Assembly (NCBI RefSeq): GCF_900156805.1
Contig: NZ_FTOQ01000017.1
Location: 1 to 64,000 of the forward strand
Direction: 5' to 3'
Source: Roseivivax lentus
Lineage (GTDB): Bacteria > Pseudomonadota > Alphaproteobacteria > Rhodobacterales > Rhodobacteraceae
DNA: 64,000 nucleotides
The stretch's first letter is position 1. Every line of letters starts with the position of its first letter. Below are positions 52,674 to 60,456 of the stretch, piece after piece. The notes under the pieces are model-generated. The model was not told the origin of the DNA. It saw only the letters and a program-made list of their open reading frames with translations, and did not search any database. The position numbers and the translations under genes are program-made.

Positions 52674-53267
52674 ATGGGTTCCTGGAACGATTTCAACGAC
52701 GCGCAGAGCAACACAAACCTCATCCCCAAAGGCACGCTGGCCAAGGTGCGCCTGACGATCCGCCCCGGCGGCTTCGACGACGCCTCGCAGGGCTGGACCG
52801 GGGGCTATGCCACGCGCGGCTCGACAGGTGCTGTCTATCTCAACGGCGAGTTTACCGTGACGGAAGGCCAGTATGCCCGACGCAAGATCTTCACGCTGAT
52901 TGGCCTCTACAGCCCCAAGGGTCCGGACTGGACCAACATGGGCCGCAGCCTGGTGCGCGGCATGCTGAACTCGGCGCGCGGAATTTCCGACAAGGATATG
53001 TCGACCGAGGCCCAGGCAGCCCGGCGTATCAGCGGCTTTGCTGATCTGGACGGCATCGAGTTCATCGCGCGCATCGACATCGGCACCGATGCCAGCGGCG
53101 ACGACAAGAACGAGATACGCAGCGCGGTCACGCCCGATCATCGCGACTATGCGCAGGTCATGGGCGCGGCACCGTCGCTGGGCCAGCAGCCGCCAGCGAT
53201 CAACACCGCACCCTCGTCGCAACCTGCCGCAGCACCTGTGCCGGGTCGCCCGGCATGGGCGCAGTAA
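52674..53267 (+). CDS. phage single-strand-binding-like protein (DUF669 type)
   Basis: 197-aa protein between the AAA ATPase and the helicase, the usual place for phage ssDNA-binding or annealing helpers. It has the N-terminal FNDAQSNTNLIPKGTLAKVRL and the mid-region ISGFADLDGIEFIARIDIG, an OB-like beta pattern by eye, and a Pro/Ala/Gln-rich disordered tail typical of SSB proteins. The DUF669 assignment is from pattern and context only. Confidence 0.55.
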   Translation: MGSWNDFNDAQSNTNLIPKGTLAKVRLTIRPGGFDDASQGWTGGYATRGSTGAVYLNGEFTVTEGQYARRKIFTLIGLYSPKGPDWTNMGRSLVRGMLNSARGISDKDMSTEAQAARRISGFADLDGIEFIARIDIGTDASGDDKNEIRSAVTPDHRDYAQVMGAAPSLGQQPPAINTAPSSQPAAAPVPGRPAWAQ

Positions 53268-53278
53268 CGGGCTGCGCC

Positions 53279-54949
53279 ATGCGCCTTCGTCCGCGCCAGA
53301 GCCTCTTCGTGGAGCGCAGCCTTGCTGCGCTCTGCGATCATGGCAACACGCTCAGCATCGCTTCGACCGGCTTCGGCAAGACGATCGCGCTCTCCGCCGT
53401 TGTGGCGCGTTCCATCGAGGGCAGCGACGCCAAGGCCTGCATCCTCGCCCATCGCGACGAGCTGACGTCGCAGAACCGCAGCAAGTTTGGTCGGGTCGCG
53501 CCCGAGATCACGACCTCGGTCGTCGATGCCGGGAGCAAGGACTGGGCCGGTCAGGCAACATTCGCCATGGTCCCGACGCTGACGCGTCCCGCCAATCTCA
53601 AAGCGATGCCCGCGCTTGATCTGCTGGTGATCGACGAAGCACATCATGCCGTCGCTGACAGCCATCGTCGGATCATCGACCACGCGCGTCACGCCAATCC
53701 CGACTGCCGGATTTTCGGCGTCACCGCCACGCCGAACCGGGGCGATCGCAAAGGTCTGCGCGAGATTTTCGACAATGTGGGCGACCAGGTCCGGCTGGGT
53801 GAACTGATCGCCTCGGGCCATTTGGTGCCGCCCCGCACCTTCATCATCGACGTCGGTGTGCAGAACGAACTGCGGTCTGTCCGCAAGACGATGTCGGATT
53901 TTGACATGAACGAGGTGGCGGGCATCATGGACCGTGCCCCGGTCACGGATGAGGTGATCCGTCACTGGAAGGAGAAGGCAGGGGATCGCCCGACCGTCGT
54001 CTTCTGCTCCACCGTTGCTCATGCCGAGAACGTCGCCGCAGTGTTCAACGACGCGGACATCGCTGCGGCTGTCATCCATGGCGATCTGGACGGGGCGACC
54101 CGGCGCAGGATCCTGGCCGCCTATGCCTCGGGCGAGATCCGGGTGATCGTCAACGTCGCCGTGCTCACGGAAGGCTGGGACCATCCGCCGACCTCCTGCG
54201 TCGTGCTGCTGAGGCCGAGTTCATACAAGTCCACCATGATACAGATGATTGGCCGTGGCCTGCGCACGGTCGATCCGGAGGAATACCCGGGCGTCATCAA
54301 GACCGACTGCATCGTGCTGGATTTCGGGACGTCGAGCCTGACGCACGGCACGCTGGAACAGGATGTCGACCTGGACGGCCGCGAACCGGTGCCTGGGCCA
54401 GCCCCCAGCAAGACTTGCCCGGAATGCGAGGCGGAGATCCCGCTCGCCGTCCCCGAATGCCCATTCTGCGGAGCGGACCTGTCGCGAGAGGGCTCGGCCC
54501 CGATCGACGGTTTCATCATGTCCGAGATTGACCTGCTGAAACGCTCCAGTTTCGCATGGGTCGACCTTTTCGGTGACGATGCGGCGCTGATGGCCAACGG
54601 GTTCAATGCCTGGGGCGGGATATTTTTCCTTGAGGGCCGCTGGCATGCTGTTGGCGGTGGCAAAGGTCACGCGTCCCGGCTGCTTGGTATGGGTGAACGC
54701 ACGGTCTGCCTGGCGCAGGCCGACGACTGGCTCAACACCCATGAGACCGACGAGAGCGCCTTCAAATCGAAGAGCTGGTTGAAACAGGCCGCGACCGAGA
54801 AGCAGTTGCAATACCTGCCGACGGAATTTCGCTCCGACTATGGCCTCACCCGTTATCGCGCCTCGGCGCTGATGACCTTCAAGTTCAACAAGCGCGAAAT
54901 CCGCCAACTGGTCGGCCGGGCTGCCCCATCCCTCGGGAGGGCAGCGTGA
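53279..54949 (+). CDS. DEAD/DEAH-box superfamily 2 helicase
   Basis: 556-aa helicase. Motif I is ASTGFGKTI (near residue 30), motif II VIDEAHHAVADS (DEAH, near 113), motif III GVTATPNR (near 142), motif V/VI in VAVLTEGWDHPPTSC and QMIGRGLRTV, followed by a zinc-ribbon CPECEAEIPLAVPECPFCG near 375 and a helical C-terminus. It probably unwinds DNA at phage replication forks or branched DNA. A start 8 codons earlier (53255) overlaps the previous gene; 53279 avoids the overlap. Confidence 0.87.
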   Translation: MRLRPRQSLFVERSLAALCDHGNTLSIASTGFGKTIALSAVVARSIEGSDAKACILAHRDELTSQNRSKFGRVAPEITTSVVDAGSKDWAGQATFAMVPTLTRPANLKAMPALDLLVIDEAHHAVADSHRRIIDHARHANPDCRIFGVTATPNRGDRKGLREIFDNVGDQVRLGELIASGHLVPPRTFIIDVGVQNELRSVRKTMSDFDMNEVAGIMDRAPVTDEVIRHWKEKAGDRPTVVFCSTVAHAENVAAVFNDADIAAAVIHGDLDGATRRRILAAYASGEIRVIVNVAVLTEGWDHPPTSCVVLLRPSSYKSTMIQMIGRGLRTVDPEEYPGVIKTDCIVLDFGTSSLTHGTLEQDVDLDGREPVPGPAPSKTCPECEAEIPLAVPECPFCGADLSREGSAPIDGFIMSEIDLLKRSSFAWVDLFGDDAALMANGFNAWGGIFFLEGRWHAVGGGKGHASRLLGMGERTVCLAQADDWLNTHETDESAFKSKSWLKQAATEKQLQYLPTEFRSDYGLTRYRASALMTFKFNKREIRQLVGRAAPSLGRAA

Positions 54950-55374
54950 GCCATGTCGCGCAAATCCCATCCCCGCCCACAGCGGCTTCGGGTCGACCGA
55001 GCGTTGATCGCCTCTGGCATCCCCGCCCGCTGCTCTGTGCCGTCTGCATATCCCGCACGCAGGGTTTCGGCTGGTTCGATCCGCACCGGCCACGCGGCAA
55101 ACGCACGTATCGCTGGTTCTGCTCAATGGGCTGCCAGGCGGCTTTCACACTCAAAGCTCGGAAAGGATTGAGCATGGTCGATTTTACAGAAGAGGAAACC
55201 ATGGCGCTGCCCGCCGTGATGCGCGCGCTCGGCCCCGAGATGGAGCGGATCGGCTGGGACCGGCCGCTGGGCCAGCTGACCCAGAACGACATGCACCGTC
55301 TGATCGTGATCACCGTCGAGGCGTTCCGTGCCGAAATGGCCGAGATCGCTGCCCAGTCGGAGATCCCGTTCTGA
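54946..55374 (+). CDS. DUF6511-type zinc-binding phage protein
   Basis: 142-aa protein with a Cys-rich region LLCAVCISRTQGFGW and FCSMGCQAAF (two CxxC-type pairs, residues 30-62) that probably binds zinc, followed by a helical C-terminus. This is the pattern of the DUF6511 family found in rhodobacterial phages and prophages. It starts at GTG 54946 with GGGAGGG upstream and overlaps the helicase stop (GTGA). The function is unknown. Confidence 0.72.
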   Translation: MSHVAQIPSPPTAASGRPSVDRLWHPRPLLCAVCISRTQGFGWFDPHRPRGKRTYRWFCSMGCQAAFTLKARKGLSMVDFTEEETMALPAVMRALGPEMERIGWDRPLGQLTQNDMHRLIVITVEAFRAEMAEIAAQSEIPF

Positions 55375-56132
55375 TGCTGGATTTCAACCCGCGTCCCTCC
55401 ATGGCCGAGCGGATCAATGCGCTGGTCGACGCCGCCCTTGTTGCCGAACGCGAGGCCACGCCGCCCCGGACCTATCTCGGAGCATCCCGCCTCGGGCATG
55501 CCTGCGAACGCGCGCTGCAGTTCGAGTTTGCCGCTGCGCCAAAGGATGAGGGCGCCGATTTCAGCGGTCAAACGTTGCGGATCTTCGCCATCGGCCATCA
55601 GCTCGAGGATCTGGCGATCCGCTGGCTGCGTGCGGCCGGAATCGATCTGGTTACCCAAAAGCTGGATGGCGGCCAGTTCGGCTTCTCCGTCGTGGGAGGT
55701 CGTATCCGGGGTCATGTCGATGGGATCATCGCTGACGCCCCGGCGGCACTTGGTCTGCGCTCACCCGCGCTCTGGGAATGCAAGACGATGAACGCGAAGA
55801 ACTGGCGCGCCTGCGTCAAGGATGGGGTGACTGTCTCCAAACCCGTCTATGCCGCCCAGATCGCGATCTACCAGGCCTACATGGAACTTTCGGTGCCGGG
55901 GATATCGACGGCTCCTGCGCTGTTTACGGCAATCAACAAGGACACGGCCGAGCTGCACCATGAGCTCGTCCCCTTCGATGCCGATCTCGCGCAGCGCATG
56001 TCTGACCGCGCGGTGCGGATCCTGCAGGCCACAGATGCAGGTGATCTGCTGCCCCGCATCGCCGCCAACCGCGACTTCTTCGAATGCCGGTTCTGCGCCC
56101 ACGCCGAGCGGTGTTGGAGCCTCACGGCATGA
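55374..56132 (+). CDS. Cas4/AddB-like PD-(D/E)XK nuclease
   Basis: 252-aa nuclease of the PDDEXK_1 clan. The N-terminal Cys in ASRLGHACER and the C-terminal cluster ECRFCAHAERCW (three Cys) together form a likely 4Fe-4S or Zn site as in Cas4 and AddB. The catalytic core is GHVDGII (Asp near 122) and LWECKTM (Glu and Lys near 140), then QIAIYQAYM. It probably trims DNA ends in phage recombination. The ATG overlaps the previous stop (TGATG). Confidence 0.84.
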   Translation: MLDFNPRPSMAERINALVDAALVAEREATPPRTYLGASRLGHACERALQFEFAAAPKDEGADFSGQTLRIFAIGHQLEDLAIRWLRAAGIDLVTQKLDGGQFGFSVVGGRIRGHVDGIIADAPAALGLRSPALWECKTMNAKNWRACVKDGVTVSKPVYAAQIAIYQAYMELSVPGISTAPALFTAINKDTAELHHELVPFDADLAQRMSDRAVRILQATDAGDLLPRIAANRDFFECRFCAHAERCWSLTA

Positions 56133-58495
56133 CTGACGAGCCCACCGATCCATCAGATCCCGACCAGGACACACCCATGCGCGACGACACAACTCCAGAT
56201 ATGCCGACGGAAAACGTTGTACATTTCAATCCCTGGCGCGACTTCAACGACGCGGCTCCGCAAATCGACGTGTTCGGCGACGAGCCCGATCCCGAGCAGA
56301 TCGCCCAGTTCATGCAAGTCGTCTTCGGATATTGCGATGGTCTGATCCCGGTCCGCAGTTTCATCGACAAGGGTCAGGGCATCGATGGCCGCCCGCATAA
56401 TATTTGGCTCGATGCCGATCAGTCCGCGCCCGAGAAGATGGCCACCTTCGCAACATGGGCCTCTCGTGAGGGGGCCGCGGTCTACGTGATCCCCGGCACT
56501 GTGGCCGCGTCAGGGCAAGCCAAAGCTGCCGAGATTCTGCAGATGCAGACCGTGGTCGTTGATCTCGACACCGGCGACATTGCCGCAAAGCGCGCCCATC
56601 TTGAGCGCCACCTCGGTGTCCCGACGATGGTGGTGGAAAGCGGTGGTGTGACGCCGGAGGGCCAGCGCAAGTGCCACGTCTGGTGGGCGTTGACCGAGCC
56701 TGCTGAGGGCGATGACATAGCCCGCGTCTGCCGTCTGCGCGGTGACATTGCCGCCAAGGTCGGCGGTGACATGCATTTCCGCTCCTCCCACCAGCCGATC
56801 CGGGTTGCAGGCAGTGTCTATTACAAGAACAGCCTCAAGACGCAGGTGCGGATCGTCGAACTCAACGCCGACCGCGAGCGTGATCTGGCCGAGTTCATCG
56901 AGGCTGTGACCGACATGCCTCCCGCGCCGGGCATCTCGCTGCAACCCGAGTTCACGCATCCCGACAAACCCGGCATGGACGATGTGCTGGTGACCCCGGT
57001 GCGCGAGGGCGCGCAGGACGACTGGTCCCGCTTCGAGGGCGCATCTGCTGCGATCGGGCATTTCATCCGCATGGTCCATGAGGGCCGGATGACAAAAGAT
57101 GAGGGCTGGGAAGGCATCTGCGGCTACAACGCCGCAATGCTGCGGCCCCAGTGGCCCGTTGATCGGCTCAAGCGCGAGTCCGAGCGGCTCTGGAACCGGC
57201 ATGTCGAGAAATATGGACCGCCGCTGATCCGATTGAATTCCGGCGCACCGGGGCCGATGGAAATGCCCGCCTTTACGCTCGGCGCGCTGCTGGACGACCA
57301 GAGCCCTATGCCGGAGGACATCATCGCGCCCCGCGTGCTGACGCCGGGCGGGCTGCTGGTGCTGGGTGGCGCGCCGAAGGTCAGCAAGAGCGATCTGCTG
57401 ATCTCCTGGCTCGTTCACATGGCGGCTGGCGTGCCGTTCCTCGGCTTCACGCCACCACGCCCGCAGCGCATTTTCTACCTACAGGCCGAGATCCAGTATC
57501 ACTACCTGCGCGAACGGCTGAAGCAGATCGCTCTGCCGCCCGACGTGCTAGCCGCCGCCCGCGACACCTTCGTTGCGACGCCGAAGCTCAAGATGCTGCT
57601 CGACAACGAGGGCAGCGTGCGGGTTGCCCGCGCCGTACAAACCGCGTTCCCGGATGCACCGCCCGACATCCTCTGCGTCGATCCGATCCGGAACCTGTTC
57701 GACGGTGGGCCCGAGGGCGGCGGCGAAAACGACAACACCGCGATGATGTTCTTCCTGAAAGAACGGGTGGAGGTTCTGCGCGACCATATCGACCCCGACT
57801 GTGGGGTGATCCTGATCCACCACACCAACAAGCTCAGCAAGCAGCAGGTGAAGGACGATCCTTTCCTCGCGCTCTCCGGCGCCAGCGCGCTGCGCGGGTT
57901 CTACACCTCCGGCCTGATCCTGCATCGACCCGACGAGGATTGCTCGCAACGAAAACTGGAGATCGAGCTCAGGAACGGCCCTGCGCTGCCGCCAAAGGTG
58001 ATCGACAAGGTCGGCGGCCAATGGGTCGAGATCAACCCGATGAACGAGCGGCTGGTGCGCCAGGAGGTCGGCGCGAAGCATGATGCCGAGCGGGACCGCA
58101 AGCGCGATGTGATCCTGTCGATCCTGATCGACGAGGCGGCGGAGGGCAAACTCTACACCTCGACCCAGTTCCGCGAGGCGTTCGAGAACCAGCGTGGCCT
58201 CGGGAGCCAGTTCACCATCCGCGACCGCATCAACGTGCTGGCCACCAAGGGCGACATCCGCTTCCTGCGCGATGGCACGAGATTCAGCCACTCCGTGGTC
58301 CGGTCGCGCTTCGGATACCTCTGCGCCGAAGGCATGGTGTTCGGCCGCAAGGGCCGGGTCGATCCCGAGACCGGAGAGGTCCAAGACAGCGCCATTCCGG
58401 TAGTCCCGAGCCACTATAAATCGCCCTCCAACGGGCAGTGCATGGACCTCGAAGATCCTTCCGATTGGTCGATCCGGGAGGAGGAAAATGCCTGA
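56129..58495 (+). CDS. primase/helicase-type phage replication protein (AAA_25)
   Basis: 788-aa large replication protein. The N-terminal half has a RepB/primase-like region (TVVVDLDTGDIAAKRAHL and VVESGGVTPEGQRKCHVWW, HFRSSHQPIRVAGSVYYKN near 200-230). The C-terminal half is a RepA-type hexameric helicase (AAA_25): Walker A VLGGAPKVSKSDLL near 410, Walker B DILCVDPIRNLF near 510 and sensor ILIHHTNK near 560. The start at 56129 overlaps the nuclease stop (ATGA). The repeat array at 58505-58685 directly downstream is a likely origin used by this protein. Confidence 0.83.
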   Translation: MTDEPTDPSDPDQDTPMRDDTTPDMPTENVVHFNPWRDFNDAAPQIDVFGDEPDPEQIAQFMQVVFGYCDGLIPVRSFIDKGQGIDGRPHNIWLDADQSAPEKMATFATWASREGAAVYVIPGTVAASGQAKAAEILQMQTVVVDLDTGDIAAKRAHLERHLGVPTMVVESGGVTPEGQRKCHVWWALTEPAEGDDIARVCRLRGDIAAKVGGDMHFRSSHQPIRVAGSVYYKNSLKTQVRIVELNADRERDLAEFIEAVTDMPPAPGISLQPEFTHPDKPGMDDVLVTPVREGAQDDWSRFEGASAAIGHFIRMVHEGRMTKDEGWEGICGYNAAMLRPQWPVDRLKRESERLWNRHVEKYGPPLIRLNSGAPGPMEMPAFTLGALLDDQSPMPEDIIAPRVLTPGGLLVLGGAPKVSKSDLLISWLVHMAAGVPFLGFTPPRPQRIFYLQAEIQYHYLRERLKQIALPPDVLAAARDTFVATPKLKMLLDNEGSVRVARAVQTAFPDAPPDILCVDPIRNLFDGGPEGGGENDNTAMMFFLKERVEVLRDHIDPDCGVILIHHTNKLSKQQVKDDPFLALSGASALRGFYTSGLILHRPDEDCSQRKLEIELRNGPALPPKVIDKVGGQWVEINPMNERLVRQEVGAKHDAERDRKRDVILSILIDEAAEGKLYTSTQFREAFENQRGLGSQFTIRDRINVLATKGDIRFLRDGTRFSHSVVRSRFGYLCAEGMVFGRKGRVDPETGEVQDSAIPVVPSHYKSPSNGQCMDLEDPSDWSIREEENA

Positions 58496-58504
58496 TTTTG
58501 GCTT

Positions 58505-58685
58505 GTACGTCCTCTGTTCGACCTCAGGACAAACTTGTTCGTCCTCCGCCGTTGTTCGTCCTCAATTCAATGAAATCAACAACTTGGAGCAAAAAGAGGA
58601 CGAACATGTTCGACCTCTTGTACGTCCTCTGTTCGTCCTCGAAATCCATATGAATTCAGCATCTTACGCTGATTGGAGGACGAAC
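58505..58685. repeat. iteron-like array of nine GTWCGWCCTC repeats
   Basis: Nine copies of a 10-mer (GTWCGWCCTC) lie within 181 bases: plus strand at 58505, 58516, 58537, 58554, 58608, 58620 and 58631, and minus strand (GAGGACGAAC) at 58596 and 58676. Neighbouring copies are 11, 12, 17 or 21 bases apart, near one or two helical turns, and 58596-58617 is an inverted pair with a 2-base centre. The array begins 10 bases after the replication gene, where no gene is present. This is the layout of phage or plasmid iterons. Confidence 0.7.
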
Positions 58686-58703
58686 AATGAAAGCCCCCAT
58701 ACT

Positions 58704-58750
58704 ACGTATGGGGAGGCCAACCGGCAGGTTTGGCCTCTCCTCCCATACGT
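58704..58750. other. large stem-loop beside the iteron array
   Basis: ACGTATGGG + GAGGCCAA (58704-58720) pair with TTGGCCTC + CCCATACGT (58730-58750), leaving a 4-base bulge and a 9-base loop. The stem has 17 pairs, starts 19 bases after the last iteron, and has no T-run, so a terminator is unlikely. It may be part of the same origin or a regulatory RNA structure. Confidence 0.55.
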
Positions 58751-58880
58751 CGAGGGGTATCCGCGCGCACGGGCTCTGACGCTCCCAGCACGTTCCGATC
58801 CGACGACGGCGGCCCGTACCGCCAAGCACATGACCGCCGTCGTCTTCCACCCCCGCAGCCAACCCGAAAAGGAGAGCACG
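58751..58880. other. leader before the RuvC-like gene
   Basis: About 130 bases with no gene. An in-frame extension of the RuvC-like gene exists here but lacks family similarity and would run back through the repeats, so it is not taken as coding. GGAGAG just before 58881 is the ribosome site. Confidence 0.45.
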
Positions 58881-59417
58881 ATGGCTGAAGCGACTCTGAC
58901 CACCAGGATGCAGGAGGCAATCCCCGATCTGCCGCCCGCCTTCCGCGCCGACCGCACATTGCTGGCGCTTGATCTCGGCACGACAACAGGTTGGGCCGTG
59001 CATGGCGCCGATGGGTTGATCACCAGCGGCACCGTGTCCTTCCGTCCCGGCCGTTTCGACGGCGGCGGCATGCGTTACCTGCGTTTCAGCAACTGGCTGG
59101 GCGAGTTGGACCGGCTGTCCGGGCCCATCGCCGCCATCTGGTTCGAAGAAGTCCGCCGCCACGCGGGCACCGACGCAGCCCATGTCTATGGAGGACTGAT
59201 GGCCACCCTGACCGCATGGGCCGAGCTGCGCGGCGTGCCCTACGAGGGCGTGCCCGTCGGCACCATCAAGCGGTTCGCCACCGGCAAGGGCAACGCCAAC
59301 AAGGAGGCCATGATCGCCGCTGCCCGGTCGCGCGGGTTCAGCCCAGCTGACGACAATGAGGCCGATGCCATCGCGATCCTGTTCTGGGCGCTGGAGACAA
59401 AGGGGGGCATGCAATGA
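58881..59417 (+). CDS. RuvC-like Holliday-junction nuclease
   Basis: 178-aa RNase H-fold nuclease. Acidic residues expected for the catalytic centre appear in LLALDLGTTTGWAV (Asp), WFEEVRRHAGTDAAHVYGG (Glu) and DDNEADAIAI (Asp pair near the C-terminus). Phage RuvC-like enzymes resolve recombination or packaging intermediates. The start ATG at 58881 follows AAAAGGAG. The stop overlaps the next start (ATGA). Confidence 0.85.
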   Translation: MAEATLTTRMQEAIPDLPPAFRADRTLLALDLGTTTGWAVHGADGLITSGTVSFRPGRFDGGGMRYLRFSNWLGELDRLSGPIAAIWFEEVRRHAGTDAAHVYGGLMATLTAWAELRGVPYEGVPVGTIKRFATGKGNANKEAMIAAARSRGFSPADDNEADAIAILFWALETKGGMQ

Positions 59418-59620
59418 GCGGTATGCGGTTTGTTCCCAAGGGCTATGGCGGGCATCGCCGCAGCCCCGACGAGGTGAAGCGCGATGGCTGGCAGGCGCAA
59501 GGCCTGCTGGCCGTGGCCATCGACGACCACCGCCTGACTTGGCCAGAACGGGAGTTGGTTCGGCAGCTCGGCGAGAAACTGTACGGGCAGTGCCCGCGAG
59601 ATCGGGAGGTGTCGCAATGA
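59414..59620 (+). CDS. small phage protein, unknown
   Basis: 68-aa basic protein (FVPKGYGGHRRSPDEVKRDGW near the start, ELVRQLGEKLYGQ near the end). It overlaps the RuvC-like gene before it and the next gene after it by 4 bases each. No family is recognised. Confidence 0.6.
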   Translation: MSGMRFVPKGYGGHRRSPDEVKRDGWQAQGLLAVAIDDHRLTWPERELVRQLGEKLYGQCPRDREVSQ

Positions 59621-60045
59621 CGGACTGGACACCCGAGTTGGTCGAAGAGCGGCTCGCCGAAGCTGCCTTCGTTCTGAAGCGCCTGCCAGAGCCCCGCAGG
59701 CAGGGGTATTTCAGCACATGGCCCGAGATGGTTTACAGCTTCGCCGACAAGGTGGGCCAGGAGCCGAAGCCAACGCGCGTGTTGCCCTCGCCGCAGGCGA
59801 TCAGCCGGATGGAGGAGACGCTGACCTGGACCGCCTGCCTCGAGCCCATCGACGGCAAGATCGTCTGGATGAAGGCGCACGGCGAACGCTGGAAGGAGAT
59901 CTGCTGGGCGGTCGGTTTGCAGCGCTCTGCCGCCCACCAGCACTGGCAATTCGGAATTTCCGTCATCGCGCTGACCCTCAATAGGCGACGGTTCAACCGC
60001 AACATGTCGAAGCGCCGCGTGATCGAACTGGCCGCTGGCGCGTAA
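59617..60045 (+). CDS. DUF6362-type phage protein
   Basis: 142-aa protein matching the DUF6362 layout of rhodobacterial phages: LVEERLAEAAFVLKRLPEP and YFSTWPEMVYSFADKVG at the start, WTACLEPIDGKIVWMKAHGERWKEICWAVGL and the HTH-like SAAHQHWQFGISVIALTLN in the second half. The ATG overlaps the previous stop (ATGA). Role unknown, perhaps DNA binding. Confidence 0.7.
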   Translation: MTDWTPELVEERLAEAAFVLKRLPEPRRQGYFSTWPEMVYSFADKVGQEPKPTRVLPSPQAISRMEETLTWTACLEPIDGKIVWMKAHGERWKEICWAVGLQRSAAHQHWQFGISVIALTLNRRRFNRNMSKRRVIELAAGA

Positions 60046-60456
60046 GCGCCCGCAGCCACTAGGAAAGTGTCCGGCGGACAGTTTTCGATGAGACAGAAAG
60101 CCCGGCTGGGGGTTAGAAAAGGGATATACTCGGGAGAGGCGCGCGCGGGACGGCCCGCGCCGCTGGACCCCGGGGTCCAGAAAGGGATCCAGCCGGGGTC
60201 CAATCCGCTAACCCACTGAATTCTTGGTTCCTTCTGGGCCACTTTTGTATGCTGGCGGGCGAAGCGCGCAATATCGCTAGCGACAGGGCGGATTTTTTGG
60301 GAAGCCACCCGAGCAGGCATCCACCCGAAATCCGCTGAAAACCACAACAAAACAAATCTTTAGCACCGGACACGCCCTGTGGCCGCTGGACCCTTCGTGG
60401 AGTCCAGGCTGGCTGCCGGTGTCCGGTGTCCACCCGATTGAGGCGAACCAACCCGC
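60046..60456. other. 410-bp early/middle-region gap with palindromes
   Basis: No gene is supported here. It holds an 18-base perfect palindrome CTGGACCCCGGGGTCCAG (60163-60180), a GCGCGGG-CCCGCGC hairpin just before it, a second GGGGTCC copy after it, and TGTCCGG/CCGGACA-type inverted pairs farther right. It separates the replication block from the methyltransferase and likely contains a promoter and/or terminator for the two blocks. Confidence 0.5.

Noticed and set aside
58505-58685. CRISPR-like array
   Set aside because: The 10-mers are too short, occur in both orientations, and lack uniform spacers. Origin or operator repeats fit better.
58488-58880. N-terminal extension of the RuvC-like gene through the repeat array
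   Set aside because: The extension has no conserved features and translates the repeats. The internal ATG at 58881 has a better ribosome site and gives the family N-terminus.
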